From contig CACBMB010000009.1 of the NCBI GenBank assembly GCA_902540275.1, forward strand, positions 1 to 64,000: a stretch of DNA of 64,000 nucleotides, given 5' to 3'. The DNA comes from an uncultured Pelagibacteraceae bacterium. Lineage in GTDB: Bacteria > Pseudomonadota > Alphaproteobacteria > Pelagibacterales > Pelagibacteraceae. Positions 9,215 through 19,169 of this stretch are shown here, one piece after another (the stretch's first letter is position 1; each line of letters starts with the position of its first letter). The notes beneath the pieces were generated by a model. It did not search any database, was not told the DNA's origin, and saw nothing but the letters and a program-made list of their open reading frames with translations. The translations under genes and the position numbers were made by a program.

Positions 9215-9249
9215 AAAAAAAGAGTAAAGTCCTCACTTAAGGAGATTCT

Positions 9250-10635
9250 GTGAACTTAATATTATTTACATTTATTGTTCTTCTAGGTTTCACAAGCTAT
9301 TATTTTGGACGCAAAAAAGCATATACAATTCAATCTACAAAAAAAAGATTAACCGCATTACCACAATTTTATGGTTATTATCTTGCAATCTGGTGTGCAA
9401 TACCAGCCTTTATAATTTTTTCATTATGGGCAATTTTTGAGCCCACAATTGTAAAACTATTAATCTTAAGTGATTATTCAAATCAAGGTTATCTTGATGA
9501 TGAATTAAATTTATTATACGAAAAATCAAAAGCATTGTCTCGAGGGCAATTCACTGGAGAAATTACACCTTTTATTGAAGCTTCAGCTGAAAAATATTTA
9601 AGTCTTCGATCAATAGCTCAAAGTTCAAAAGTTGTTATAGTATTATCTGCAATTATTGCCTCTGTTGCTTATGCGTATAAAAGAATTTCATCTAATTCTA
9701 GAACAAGAGAACCAGTTGAAAAATTTTTGAACGCAGTTTTATTTACAGCTTCTTTAGCTGCAATATTAACTACTGTTGGAATAGTTTTCTCACTTATATT
9801 TCAAACTATAGATTTTTTTAAAGTAATTCCATTATTTGATTTTGTCTTTGGAACTCACTGGTATCCAGCAAAAGCTTTTGTTAGAGATTCTTCTGAGGCT
9901 TTAGATCCGACAATGTATTCAGATACTTTTGGAGCAGTCCCTATTTTTGCAGGTACTTTTTTTATTGCATTTATTGCTATGTGCGTTGCTATCCCAATTG
10001 GATTAATGAGTGGAATTTATTTAGCTGAATATGCATCAACTAAAGTTAGACAATATGCAAAACCATTAATTGAAATTTTAGCTGGTATACCAACAGTTGT
10101 TTATGGTTTTTTTGCTGCCCTAACTGTTGGACCATTTTTGAAAGAATTAGGAACTTCAATGGGTCTTGAAGTTTCAGCTGAAAGTGCTTTAGCAGCAGGA
10201 GGGGTAATGGGTATTATGATTATACCATTTATTTCAAGTTTAAGTGACGATGTAATTACAAGTGTGCCTCAAAGTTTAAGAGATGGAAGTTACGCTATGG
10301 GAGCAACTAAATCAGAAACAATTAAGAGAGTTATTTTTCCCGCGGCATTGCCGGGGATAGTTGGATCTATTTTACTTGGTGTTTCAAGAGCTATTGGAGA
10401 AACAATGATAGTTGTTATGGCCTCTGGTTTAGCTGCTAATTTAACTTTAAATCCTTTAGAGTCTACTTCAACGATTACAGCTCAAATTGTAGTTATTCTA
10501 ATTGGTGACCAAGCTTTTGGCGACCCAAAAACGCAAGCTGCTTTTGCTTTAGGTATGTCATTATTTTTAGTAACACTTTGTTTAAATATTGTGGCCTTGA
10601 GAGTAGTTAAAAAATATAGAGAAAAATATGAATAA
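9250..10635 (+). CDS. pstC: Phosphate ABC transporter permease PstC
   Basis: Inner-membrane permease half of the phosphate transporter. The start is GTG 9250 with a good Shine-Dalgarno (AAGGAGA) five bases upstream. The 461-residue protein has an extended N-terminal part (two or three membrane segments and a charged loop up to ~190) before the conserved permease core. The core carries PLIEILAGIPTVVYGFFA and the coupling-helix region GATKSETIKRVIFPAALPGI with EAA-like features. The long form is common in alphaproteobacteria. It overlaps pstA by 8 bp. Confidence 0.94.
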   Translation: MNLILFTFIVLLGFTSYYFGRKKAYTIQSTKKRLTALPQFYGYYLAIWCAIPAFIIFSLWAIFEPTIVKLLILSDYSNQGYLDDELNLLYEKSKALSRGQFTGEITPFIEASAEKYLSLRSIAQSSKVVIVLSAIIASVAYAYKRISSNSRTREPVEKFLNAVLFTASLAAILTTVGIVFSLIFQTIDFFKVIPLFDFVFGTHWYPAKAFVRDSSEALDPTMYSDTFGAVPIFAGTFFIAFIAMCVAIPIGLMSGIYLAEYASTKVRQYAKPLIEILAGIPTVVYGFFAALTVGPFLKELGTSMGLEVSAESALAAGGVMGIMIIPFISSLSDDVITSVPQSLRDGSYAMGATKSETIKRVIFPAALPGIVGSILLGVSRAIGETMIVVMASGLAANLTLNPLESTSTITAQIVVILIGDQAFGDPKTQAAFALGMSLFLVTLCLNIVALRVVKKYREKYE

Positions 10636-11896
10636 AAATAAAGAACAATTATTAAATAAAAGATATAAAGCTGAACAGCGATTTCGCTTATACGGTCTGA
10701 GTGCAATTTTTATGGCACTTTTATTTTTAACAATCTTTATTTTTAAAATTTTTTCAACTGGCTATTCAGCTTTTCAAAAAACATGGTTTATTGTTCCAGT
10801 AACTTTCGATGCTGAATTAATGATGTTAGACCAAAATCCTTCTAAAGAAGATTTACAGGACGCTGATTATTACGATATAGCATTAAAATCAATGGCTGAT
10901 TTAGATCCAAACGCCAATGAAGATCAAGAAAATGAATTGAAGAGAATGGTGTCTTATTTTTTTGAAAAAGAAATTAAAAATGAACTTTTAAATGACCCTA
11001 ATTTAATAGGAAAAACAAAGGAAGTTTATCTAACTGCTTCAGATGATTTAGACCAAGTCTTTAAAGGAAATTATCCAAGAGATTTACCTGAAGACCAAAG
11101 AAGAGTAAGCGATTATCAATTAAAAATTTTTGATCAACTTGTTGCAAATGGTAAGGTTGAAAGTAAATTTAATATAAGTTTTTTTACAAATGCTGACTCA
11201 AGAGAAGCTGAGCTAGCTGGAATAGCAAGTTCATTTATGGGCTCAATTTTTTCTATACTTGTTTGTTTAATGATAGCTTTTCCTGTTGCGGTTCTAGCTG
11301 CAATCTATCTTGAAGAATTTGCCCCTAAAAATAGATTTACTGATTTTATTGAAGTTAATATAAACAACTTAGCAGCGGTTCCATCTATAGTTTTTGGTCT
11401 ATTAGGGTTAGGAATTTTATTGGCTATATTTCAATTACCAAGGTCTACCCCATTAGTTGGAGGTATCACTTTGTCCTTAATGACCTTACCAACAATAATT
11501 ATAGCTGCTAGAGCATCTTTAAAAGCAGTTCCACCAAGTATAAGAGAGGCAGCACTTGCTATGGGAGCAAGTCGAATGCAAACCACAATGCATCATACAG
11601 TTCCTCTTTCTATGCCTGGCACGTTATCAGGAACAATAATTGGTTTAGCTCAAGCTTTAGGAGAAACTGCACCCTTAATTTTAATTGGAATGGTTGCTTT
11701 TGTTAACACGATACCTGGATCACCCATGGATCCTGCTGCAAGCTTACCAGTTCAAATTTATATTTGGGCTGAAAGTGCTGAAAGGGGATTTGTAGAAAAA
11801 GTTTCGGCATGTATAATGGTCTTACTTGGCTTTTTAATAATAATGAATTTATTTGCCCAAATAATAAGACATAAGTTTGAGAAAAAATGGAGTTAA
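10628..11896 (+). CDS. pstA: Phosphate ABC transporter permease PstA
   Basis: Second permease subunit. One membrane segment lies near residues 25-45, then a ~150-residue acidic hydrophilic region, then the permease core from ~residue 195 with [17 protein letters not shown] and the coupling loop [20 protein letters not shown]. The 422-residue length and large extramembrane insert fit alphaproteobacterial PstA. It overlaps pstC upstream and is followed by pstB one base after its stop. Confidence 0.94.
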   Translation: MNKNKEQLLNKRYKAEQRFRLYGLSAIFMALLFLTIFIFKIFSTGYSAFQKTWFIVPVTFDAELMMLDQNPSKEDLQDADYYDIALKSMADLDPNANEDQENELKRMVSYFFEKEIKNELLNDPNLIGKTKEVYLTASDDLDQVFKGNYPRDLPEDQRRVSDYQLKIFDQLVANGKVESKFNISFFTNADSREAELAGIASSFMGSIFSILVCLMIAFPVAVLAAIYLEEFAPKNRFTDFIEVNINNLAAVPSIVFGLLGLGILLAIFQLPRSTPLVGGITLSLMTLPTIIIAARASLKAVPPSIREAALAMGASRMQTTMHHTVPLSMPGTLSGTIIGLAQALGETAPLILIGMVAFVNTIPGSPMDPAASLPVQIYIWAESAERGFVEKVSACIMVLLGFLIIMNLFAQIIRHKFEKKWS

Positions 11897-11897
11897 A

Positions 11898-12653
11898 ATG
11901 ATAAAGATTAAAGCAAAAGATGTTGATGTTTTTTATGGAAAAAAACAAGCGCTCTTTAATATAAGTTTAGATATTGAGGAAAATCAAGTAACGGCATTAA
12001 TTGGTCCATCTGGTTGTGGTAAATCAACTTTCCTAAGATGTCTTAATAGAATGAATGATGTAATTGATATCTGTAGTGTTAAAGGAGAAATTTTAATTAA
12101 TGATTTTAATATCAATGATAAAAGTTGTGATGTCGTAAGACTAAGAGAAAAAATTGGTATGGTTTTTCAAAAACCCAATCCTTTCCCAAAAACTTTATAT
12201 GAAAATGTATCTTACGGTCCAACAATTCATGGTATGGCTCAATCAAAACAAGAAATGGATGAAATTGTTGAAACTAGTTTGAAAAAGGCTGCACTATGGG
12301 AAGAGGTAAAAGATAGGTTGCATGAACCTGGAACTGGATTATCTGGAGGACAACAGCAAAGACTTTGTATTGCTAGAGCGATTTCTGTAAGACCTGAAGT
12401 TATATTAATGGATGAACCTTGTTCAGCATTAGATCCAATAGCAACTGCACAAATTGAAGAATTGATTGATGAGTTAAAAAAAGAGCACACAATAATAATT
12501 GTAACTCATTCTATGGCTCAAGCAGCACGTGTTTCTCAAAATACAGGTTTTTTTCATTTAGGACAATTGATTGAACATGGATCTACTGATAAAATATTTA
12601 AGAATCCTGATAATAAAAAAACGCAAGATTATATAACAGGGAGGTTCGGATAA
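11898..12653 (+). CDS. pstB: Phosphate ABC transporter ATP-binding protein PstB
   Basis: ATPase of the Pst transporter. Walker A is GPSGCGKST, the signature is [14 protein letters not shown] and Walker B is [13 protein letters not shown]. The family-specific CLNRMND and [10 protein letters not shown] are present. The listed ORF starts at TTG 11877 inside pstA; I choose ATG 11898 (251 residues, [14 protein letters not shown]), which has GGAG upstream and sits directly after the pstA stop. Its TAA overlaps the phoU ATG. Confidence 0.95.
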   Translation: MIKIKAKDVDVFYGKKQALFNISLDIEENQVTALIGPSGCGKSTFLRCLNRMNDVIDICSVKGEILINDFNINDKSCDVVRLREKIGMVFQKPNPFPKTLYENVSYGPTIHGMAQSKQEMDEIVETSLKKAALWEEVKDRLHEPGTGLSGGQQQRLCIARAISVRPEVILMDEPCSALDPIATAQIEELIDELKKEHTIIIVTHSMAQAARVSQNTGFFHLGQLIEHGSTDKIFKNPDNKKTQDYITGRFG

Positions 12654-13360
12654 TGTCTGAAGCACCACATACAGTCAAATCTTACGAAGAAGAACTAAAA
12701 AATCTTAATGCTAATATAATTAAAATGGGAAGTGCATGTGAAGATTCTTTAGGTAAAGCAATTCAGGCCATTACAACAAGAGATACCAATATTGCAGAAG
12801 CTGTTATTCAAGAAGATGAAAAAATAGATAAATATGAGACTTTAATTGAACAGCAAGTTGTGAATTTAATTGCTTTAAGACAACCTATGGCAATTGATTT
12901 AAGAGAGACAGTAACGGCTTTGAAAATGTCTTCAGATTTAGAAAGAATAGGTGATTTAGCAAAAAATATATCCAAGAGAACACTTTTGCTTAACGAAAAT
13001 CTTCCAAAGAACTTGGTAGACTCATTGAATAGAGTATCTACCAATGTTCAAAAACAATTAAAATCAACATTAGATGCTTATCTAGAAAGATCTGCGCCAA
13101 TGGCAGTAAATGTTTGGGAAGGTGATGAGCAAATAGATGATCTAACAAATCTTTGTATGCAAGAAGTTATAAAATATCTTAAAGAAAATGAAAAAAATTT
13201 AGAAGATGGAACCCATTTATTGTTTGTAACTAAAAACATAGAGCGTATTGGTGATCATACTACAAATGTTGCAGAACAAGTTTATTATTTAGTTAAAGGC
13301 GAATATTTAGAAGGTGATAGACCCAAGGGAACAGAGCCAATTGTAACCGGAGAAAAATGA
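12653..13360 (+). CDS. phoU: Phosphate signalling protein PhoU
   Basis: Peripheral helical-bundle protein that links Pst activity to PhoR and represses the Pho regulon when phosphate is ample. The 235 residues show the two PhoU repeats, each with metal-binding E/DxxxD-type motifs: SSDLERIGDLAKNI (near residue 100) and TKNIERIGDHTTNVAE (near residue 200). It is coupled to pstB by a TAATG overlap and followed 3 bp later by phoB. Confidence 0.95.
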   Translation: MSEAPHTVKSYEEELKNLNANIIKMGSACEDSLGKAIQAITTRDTNIAEAVIQEDEKIDKYETLIEQQVVNLIALRQPMAIDLRETVTALKMSSDLERIGDLAKNISKRTLLLNENLPKNLVDSLNRVSTNVQKQLKSTLDAYLERSAPMAVNVWEGDEQIDDLTNLCMQEVIKYLKENEKNLEDGTHLLFVTKNIERIGDHTTNVAEQVYYLVKGEYLEGDRPKGTEPIVTGEK

Positions 13361-13363
13361 TTT

Positions 13364-14047
13364 ATGTCAGTTCATGTTTTCATAGCTGAAGATGAAGCAT
13401 CAATTGTTAGTTTGTTAAAGTACAATCTTGAAAAAGAAGGTTATAAAGTCAGTCATTCAGAAAATGGAGAAGATGCTCTTAAACAAATAAAATTAAAACA
13501 GCCAGATTTAATATTAATGGATTGGATGTTACCAGAATTATCTGGTGTTGAAATTTGTAAAAACTTAAAAAAAGATAATAAGTTTAATGATATTCCTGTC
13601 ATTATGTTAACTGCAAAAGGGGAGGAAGAAGACAAATTAAAAGCATTTGATACAGGTGCAGATGATTATGTAACTAAACCTTTTAGTCAAAAAGAATTGA
13701 ATGCTAGAATTAAATCTTTATTGAGAAGATCTAAACCTCAATCATCATCAGACATTGTAGAATTTACTGATTTAAAAATAGATCGGATTACAAAAAGAGT
13801 TTATAGAAAAGATAAAGAAATTACTTTGGGTCCAACTGAATTTAAACTCTTAGATTTTTTTATCAAAAATCCAAAAAGAGTTTATTCAAGAGAACAACTC
13901 TTAAACAATGTTTGGGGAGAAAATATATATGTTGAGTCTAGAACAGTTGATGTTCATATTAGAAGATTAAGACAAGCAATTAACATACAAAATACAAAAC
14001 CTTTAATTAGAACAGTAAGATCAGCTGGTTATTCTTTAGAATCTTGA
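13364..14047 (+). CDS. phoB: Phosphate-regulon response regulator PhoB
   Basis: OmpR-family transcription factor. The receiver domain has the acidic pair Asp10/Glu11 (AEDEASI), the phosphoacceptor Asp53 (LMDWMLPE) and Lys in DDYVTKPFS. The winged-helix DNA-binding domain has GPTEFKLLDFF and RTVDVHIRRLRQAI, as in PhoB. It should bind the 11-bp-spaced repeats upstream of pstS. It is the last gene of the pst operon, and its 3' end overlaps the convergent sixA gene by 19 bp. Confidence 0.95.
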   Translation: MSVHVFIAEDEASIVSLLKYNLEKEGYKVSHSENGEDALKQIKLKQPDLILMDWMLPELSGVEICKNLKKDNKFNDIPVIMLTAKGEEEDKLKAFDTGADDYVTKPFSQKELNARIKSLLRRSKPQSSSDIVEFTDLKIDRITKRVYRKDKEITLGPTEFKLLDFFIKNPKRVYSREQLLNNVWGENIYVESRTVDVHIRRLRQAINIQNTKPLIRTVRSAGYSLES

Positions 14048-14553
14048 AGATCTTTGGGTCTTATAAATTTTTTTAATACTCCCTTTTTCTCAACTTCATT
14101 CCAGGATTTAATATCAAACTCAATTTTTGCAAATGCTGCTGTTGGGAATTTATAATTCATTAGTTTAAAATTATTCGTATTATGATTTTTTGTAAGATTT
14201 CGTACTAAATTTTTCACTGATGGTTCATGGTTTATAATCAAAATTGATTTATATTCACTGGATATTTCTTTAATTTTTTTTACAATTGCATTCTCATCAA
14301 CTAAATATAAATCTTTTGAAAAATTAACTTTTTTTGGCTTATTAATTTTCTTGGATAAAATTTGAAAAGTTTTTTTTGTTCTTTTTGATGATGAAATTAA
14401 TGCATAATCAAATTCAAATTTTTTTTTAACAAAAAATTCACAAATCATTTTTGCATTTTTCTTGCCTCTTTTAGTAAGTGGTCTATCAAAATCATTAATA
14501 CTTAAATCATCCCAACTAGATTTTGCGTGTCTCATGACGTATAATTGATACAT
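14029..14553 (-). CDS. sixA: SixA-type phosphohistidine phosphatase
   Basis: A histidine-phosphatase-superfamily protein with the catalytic RHA at MRHAKSSWDD (His9 in the start I use) and the second His in LIINHEPSV. SixA enzymes remove phosphate from phosphohistidine; other substrates are possible. The listed ORF begins at 14646, well inside ppk, with a non-homologous extension. I prefer Met at 14553 (MYQLYVMRHAKSSWDD), giving 174 residues. It lies between phoB (3' overlap) and ppk (start only 13 bp away, divergent), so its promoter must lie inside ppk. Confidence 0.8.
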   Translation of the reverse strand: MYQLYVMRHAKSSWDDLSINDFDRPLTKRGKKNAKMICEFFVKKKFEFDYALISSSKRTKKTFQILSKKINKPKKVNFSKDLYLVDENAIVKKIKEISSEYKSILIINHEPSVKNLVRNLTKNHNTNNFKLMNYKFPTAAFAKIEFDIKSWNEVEKKGVLKKFIRPKDLQDSKE

Positions 14554-14566
14554 AAAATCTAAATAT

Positions 14567-16723
14567 ATGACTGCTTTAAAAAAACAACATAAAGAAGAGT
14601 TGAAATCTAAATATATAAATAGAGAGCTTTCTTGGTTAAAATTCAACGATAGAGTACTTTTAGAGGCGCAAAATATCGAAAATCCTCTTTATGAAAGAGT
14701 AAAGTTTTTATCAATTGCTGGGTCTAATCTAGATGAATTTTTTATGGTCCGTGTAGCTGGGTTATATAGTCAAATAAAACAAGAAGTTGACTCACTAAGC
14801 TCTGATGGTTTGACACCTGAAGAGCAAATGGATGAGGTAGTGCTTGAAACTAAGAATCTATTAAAAAAACAGAACAAAATTTTTATTCAACTGATTATGG
14901 AATTAAAAAAAAATAATATCAATTTAGTTAAACCAGTTAATTTAAATACTAAGGATAAAAAAAAACTTTTAGAAATATTTAAAGAAGAGATTTACCCTTT
15001 ATTAACACCATCAGCAATTGATCCTGCACATCCATTTCCATTTATAATCAATCAAGGAAGAGCAATTGTAATGAAGTTAAGAAAAAAAAATAAAAAAAGG
15101 ATTTTAAACTCAATAATAGTAATACCAAAAGCATTATCTAGATTTATTGAAATTGAGTCTTCAAAAAATCATAAGAAATTTGTGATTCTAGATGATGTAA
15201 TAAGTTTTTTTGCTAATGAAATTTTTCCAGATCATGATTTAGAAAAGAAAATGATTTTTAGAGTAATAAGAGACAGCGATGTAGAGATTCAAGAGGAAGC
15301 AGAAGATTTGGTTAGATCTTTTGAATTGGCTTTAAAAAGACGTAGAACGGGTGATATTGTTCGTTTAGAGGTTCTTGAAAATAGTGATAAAGAATTGATA
15401 AGATTTATAACTAATAAATTAGATATAAATCCTGACTATATTTATGATGTTGCTGGCCTTGTTGGAATTCAAGATATAGATCAAATATGTAAAGTAAAAA
15501 ATCCAAAATTAAGATTTAAACATTTTACACCTAGAGAAGTTGAAAGATTAAAAGAATATAATGATAATTTTTTTGAAACTATTAAAAAGAAAGATTTAGT
15601 TGTTCATCATCCTTTTGAAACATTTGACTCAGTAATTGAATTTTTAAACCAAGCAGCAAATGATAAAAAAGTTATTGCTATAAAACAAACTCTATATAGA
15701 ACAACTCTAGACTCACCTATTGTTAAAGCTTTAATAACAGCTGCAGAAAACGGAAAAACAGTTACCGCTTTAATTGAAATTAAAGCTAGATTTGATGAGG
15801 AAGCTAATATTCAACTATCAAGAAGTTTAGAAAAAGTAGGTGTTCAAATTGTTTATGGTTTTGCTAAATATAAAACTCATGCAAAATCATCATTAGTTTT
15901 AAGAAGAGAACAGGGTAAAATACAAACTTATTTTCATTTAGGAACTGGCAATTATCATCCAGTAAATGCTAAAATTTATACTGATTTGTCTTTATTTAGT
16001 TGTGATAAGAAAATGGCATCAGATGTTGAAAAGTTTTTCAATTATGTAACAGGATACGCAAAACCAAAAAATTTAAATAAAATTTCTATTTCGCCAGTAA
16101 ATATGAGACAAACCCTAAATGAAAATATTGATGCTGAAATTAAAAATTCTAAAAATGGAAAATTTGCAGCTATTTGGGCAAAAATGAACTCTTTAGTAGA
16201 TCCAGAAATTATTGATAAATTTTATGAAGCTTCGAATGCTGGTGTAAAAGTTCATTTATTTGTAAGGGGTGTTTGTTGTTTAAGACCAGGAGTAAAAGAT
16301 AGATCAGAAAACATATTTGTAAAAAGTATCATAGGAAGATTTTTAGAGCATTCTAGAATTTACTGCTTTAGTAATGGTACAAAAAAAATGCCTAATAGAA
16401 ATGCAAAAGTATATATTTCGTCAGCTGATTTAATGCCGAGAAATTTAAATCGAAGGGTAGAACTTCTAGTCCCAATTGAAAATGAGACTGTTCATGAACA
16501 GATCTTAGATCAAATAATGTTGGCAAATTATCTTGATACTAATCAGAGCTGGGAACTTGAAGCTGATGGTAATTATAAAAAAATTAAATATAGTAAGAGC
16601 GATTCCTTTTCAGCTCATGAATATTTTATGAATAATCCGAGCTTATCTGGAAGAGGTAAAGCTAAACTAAGAATGCAGCCTAAACAACTGCACTTAAGAT
16701 TGATTAAAAGTGGAAGTAATTAA
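14567..16723 (+). CDS. ppk: Polyphosphate kinase 1
   Basis: Reversibly polymerises the ATP gamma-phosphate into polyphosphate. The 718-residue protein begins with the family N-terminal domain (YINRELSWLKFNDRVL, SIAGSNLDEFFMVRV). The catalytic autophosphorylated histidine is at ~438 in YKTHAKSSLV, followed by HLGTGNYHP, and a second conserved stretch is SSADLMPRNLNRRVE. It overlaps ppx by 14 bp. Placement directly after phoB suggests phosphate storage is tied to the Pho system, though no Pho box is seen close upstream. Confidence 0.96.
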   Translation: MTALKKQHKEELKSKYINRELSWLKFNDRVLLEAQNIENPLYERVKFLSIAGSNLDEFFMVRVAGLYSQIKQEVDSLSSDGLTPEEQMDEVVLETKNLLKKQNKIFIQLIMELKKNNINLVKPVNLNTKDKKKLLEIFKEEIYPLLTPSAIDPAHPFPFIINQGRAIVMKLRKKNKKRILNSIIVIPKALSRFIEIESSKNHKKFVILDDVISFFANEIFPDHDLEKKMIFRVIRDSDVEIQEEAEDLVRSFELALKRRRTGDIVRLEVLENSDKELIRFITNKLDINPDYIYDVAGLVGIQDIDQICKVKNPKLRFKHFTPREVERLKEYNDNFFETIKKKDLVVHHPFETFDSVIEFLNQAANDKKVIAIKQTLYRTTLDSPIVKALITAAENGKTVTALIEIKARFDEEANIQLSRSLEKVGVQIVYGFAKYKTHAKSSLVLRREQGKIQTYFHLGTGNYHPVNAKIYTDLSLFSCDKKMASDVEKFFNYVTGYAKPKNLNKISISPVNMRQTLNENIDAEIKNSKNGKFAAIWAKMNSLVDPEIIDKFYEASNAGVKVHLFVRGVCCLRPGVKDRSENIFVKSIIGRFLEHSRIYCFSNGTKKMPNRNAKVYISSADLMPRNLNRRVELLVPIENETVHEQILDQIMLANYLDTNQSWELEADGNYKKIKYSKSDSFSAHEYFMNNPSLSGRGKAKLRMQPKQLHLRLIKSGSN

Positions 16724-18221
16724 AAGTAAAAATAGTTTAAAATTAAATCAGGCAAAATTAGCTATAATAGACATTGGATCAAACTCTATAAGAATGCTAA
16801 TTTATGAAGATTTCAGTTCTTCTCGTGTGCCTTTTTTTAATGAAAAAGCAGTTTGTGAACTTGGAAAAAATTTAGATAAATCCAAAAAACTTCACAGATC
16901 TGGTACCAAATATGCTTTAAAAGTTTTGAAAAGATTCTCTGAAATTTTAAATGTTTCAAAAATCACAAATCTTAAAATCATTGCAACAGCAGTTTTAAGA
17001 GAAGCAACTGATACAAAACCATTTATTAATGAAGTTGAAAAACTTTTTAAAACTAAGATTAATATATTATCTGGTGAAGAAGAAGCTGAATGCTCAGCTG
17101 AGGGAGTAAAAATAGGCTTTGAAAATGTCAATGGATTAGTTGCTGATCTTGGAGGTGGAAGTTTAGAATTAGCTCGAGTTGAAAATAATATAGTTACTAA
17201 TAAAACCTCATTACCTGTTGGAGTTTTAAGATTATTAAATAATCCTATAGTTAAAAAAAGAAATTTAGCAAAATATATCAAAAAATTATTAAGAGAAGAA
17301 AAATGGCTTTCAAAAAAGAAATTTAATAATCTATATTTAGTTGGAGGTACCTGGCGAGCATTATTTAAATTACATCTTTTTCAAAATAATCATCCGGTAC
17401 ATATAATTCATCAATATAGTATTGATAACAATGTTTTATCTAAGTTTGTTGAAAAAATTTCATCTTTTAATAAATCTAAACTTAAAACAGTTGAGTATAT
17501 TTCAAAATCTAGAACAGCGTATTTACCTTATAGTTGCATTATACTTGATGAAATTATGAAAGTTACAAATCCAAGAAATATAATTTGTTCTATAAGCGGT
17601 TTGCGTGAAGGTTCTTTATCAATTGACTATTTTAAAGATTTAAAAGAATCAGAAATTTTTCATAAAGCACTTGAGAATATTGCAAAAAAAAGAGGTGATC
17701 TAGGATCGAACTATAAAAAATATTATGATTTTATTCAGCCAGTTTTTGAAGGCAATGAACATTTTAATAAGAAATTATTATATCTGGCATGTGTATTAAG
17801 TCATATGGATTGGGGATTAGGAGCATTTCAAAAAGCTGAATTGGTATTTCAAGAAACAATAAATACTCCTTTACTTAGATTGACTCATAAAGAAAGAATA
17901 CAATTAGCTTTGTCATGTTATTGGCGGTACTGTAGTATCAAGTATAATCCGAAGATGGAGTATCTAACTTTTTTAAATAATAATGAAATTTTTTCAAGCA
18001 AACAAGTTGGAGCAGCATTGAGATTTTCACAATCATTGACCTCGATATCTACGATATTTCTTGAAGAGTTTAAATTGTATAAAAGAGGTAATGCTGTATT
18101 TTTAAAAATTCCATCACAACATCAAGAAATAATCTCAAAACAAGTTACCAAAAGATTTAAAGCTCTTGCTAGAGAATTATTTTTAGAGCCAAGAGTAATT
18201 TATTCAAATAATTCAAAATAA
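16710..18221 (+). CDS. ppx: Exopolyphosphatase / Ppx-GppA family phosphatase
   Basis: Hydrolyses polyphosphate from the chain end (or pppGpp in GppA-like members). The actin-like ATPase fold is seen in AIIDIGSNSIRML, the GEEEAECSAEGV segment and VADLGGGSLELARV. The C-terminal half is an HD-like helical domain, with length 503 as in long Ppx forms. The start is GTG 16710 within the end of ppk, so the two are translationally coupled, the common ppk-ppx operon. Confidence 0.92.
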   Translation: MEVIKSKNSLKLNQAKLAIIDIGSNSIRMLIYEDFSSSRVPFFNEKAVCELGKNLDKSKKLHRSGTKYALKVLKRFSEILNVSKITNLKIIATAVLREATDTKPFINEVEKLFKTKINILSGEEEAECSAEGVKIGFENVNGLVADLGGGSLELARVENNIVTNKTSLPVGVLRLLNNPIVKKRNLAKYIKKLLREEKWLSKKKFNNLYLVGGTWRALFKLHLFQNNHPVHIIHQYSIDNNVLSKFVEKISSFNKSKLKTVEYISKSRTAYLPYSCIILDEIMKVTNPRNIICSISGLREGSLSIDYFKDLKESEIFHKALENIAKKRGDLGSNYKKYYDFIQPVFEGNEHFNKKLLYLACVLSHMDWGLGAFQKAELVFQETINTPLLRLTHKERIQLALSCYWRYCSIKYNPKMEYLTFLNNNEIFSSKQVGAALRFSQSLTSISTIFLEEFKLYKRGNAVFLKIPSQHQEIISKQVTKRFKALARELFLEPRVIYSNNSK

Positions 18222-18342
18222 ACTTAAATTAATTAAACTTTAATAATAAGTAAATATTTCTGTAACTTAATCTTTTTAAGATAATTTTACAAAATTTAAA
18301 TATTCATTATTTTTTCCCCTGTTTAAATTTTGTTAATTAGCT

Positions 18343-18378
18343 TCTTTCTTCCTTCTCATTTAAGAGAAGGAAGAAAGA
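18343..18378. terminator. Perfect 15-bp inverted repeat between ppx and the Lys-rich gene
   Basis: TCTTTCTTCCTTCTC and its exact complement GAGAAGGAAGAAAGA are separated by the 6-base loop ATTTAA. It is the strongest hairpin in the ppx/18389 convergent gap. Neither side is followed by a U-tract, so it is not a textbook intrinsic terminator. It may serve as a 3' end stabiliser for both transcripts. Confidence 0.55.
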
Positions 18379-18388
18379 CAATTTGGAA

Positions 18389-18598
18389 TTAATTATTTAT
18401 AGATGCAGGAGACTGCTCTGCATTCTTCTTAGCAAGTTTTTTTGCTTTTTTTTCAGCAACCTTTTTTTCTAGACCAGCAATTTTAATATTAAGGCTTGAT
18501 AATTTTTTTTCTTTTGCTGTAATTTTATTTTTAAGTTTGTCTATTGATTTTAATATCTTTGTTTTTTTCTTTTCATTTTTTTTTAGTTTTTTTCTCAT
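18389..18598 (-). CDS. Small lysine-rich coiled-coil protein, unknown function
   Basis: 69 residues, about one third lysine, with heptad-like spacing of Leu/Ile (KLKNKITAKEKKLSSLNIKI) and an alanine/lysine tail (AEKKAKKLAKKNA) resembling basic nucleic-acid-binding tails. A strong Shine-Dalgarno (GGAGG) sits before the ATG, unusual in this window and good support for a real gene. No enzyme motif is present. It may be a nucleoid- or RNA-associated protein by composition only. It has its own transcription unit, with a perfect hairpin downstream. Confidence 0.65.
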   Translation of the reverse strand: MRKKLKKNEKKKTKILKSIDKLKNKITAKEKKLSSLNIKIAGLEKKVAEKKAKKLAKKNAEQSPASINN

Positions 18599-18677
18599 TA
18601 CTGCCTCCGAATTATTTAATATTTGATTTAATCATATAATCCTTAAATAAAAAAGATATTTTGATACAACCTTTAGT

Positions 18678-19169
18678 TTATATTTTTTTAAGAACTGTTA
18701 TTAAATAAAAAAACATTGCTATATGAGAACTATTATTGAATTTTTGATTTAATATTAATTTAAATATCTCTCTTTGATTAAAAAGATGAATTCTAATACC
18801 TTGTTCTGGTTTCGAAATTTTAATTAAGTCTTCTGTGTAATAACCAGTAATTTTAGTAGTTAGTCTTCCAGGTTCATTATAAAAAGTTATTATTTTAGTC
18901 AATTTTGATCTTGATCTATATCCTGTTTCTTCTCTTAATTCCTTATATGCTGATTGGAGAGTTGTTTCCTTTTTTTCCACTATGCCAGAAGGAAACTCGT
19001 AATTAATTTTATTAATTGGAACTCTTTTTTGGGAAACTACTACATATTTGTCTTTAATCTTAGGTATTACTAATGAAAGATTAGAAGTTTTAAGATAATG
19101 ATAAAACTCTTTTTTTTTAAATTTTTTGTTAATTAAACTTATTCGATTGGTAAGTTTTATATTTTTCAA
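18678..19169 (-). CDS. Nudix hydrolase
   Basis: 163 residues with a Nudix box at 62-84 (GIVEKKETTLQSAYKELREE...G). It matches GX5EX7REUXEEXGU except for Lys in place of the first Arg (KELREETGY). Such enzymes hydrolyse nucleoside diphosphates linked to another group; the ADP-ribose pyrophosphatase-like subgroup fits the upstream EFPSG. The substrate is unknown. It is the last gene of a four-gene operon with an aquaporin and arsC, overlapping the aquaporin gene by 4 bp. Confidence 0.8.
   Translation of the reverse strand: MKNIKLTNRISLINKKFKKKEFYHYLKTSNLSLVIPKIKDKYVVVSQKRVPINKINYEFPSGIVEKKETTLQSAYKELREETGYRSRSKLTKIITFYNEPGRLTTKITGYYTEDLIKISKPEQGIRIHLFNQREIFKLILNQKFNNSSHIAMFFYLITVLKKI

Noticed and set aside
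14554-14646. N-terminal extension of SixA in the ORF track
   Set aside because: It runs antisense into ppk and lacks family similarity; the family start MYQLYVMRHAK fits Met at 14553.
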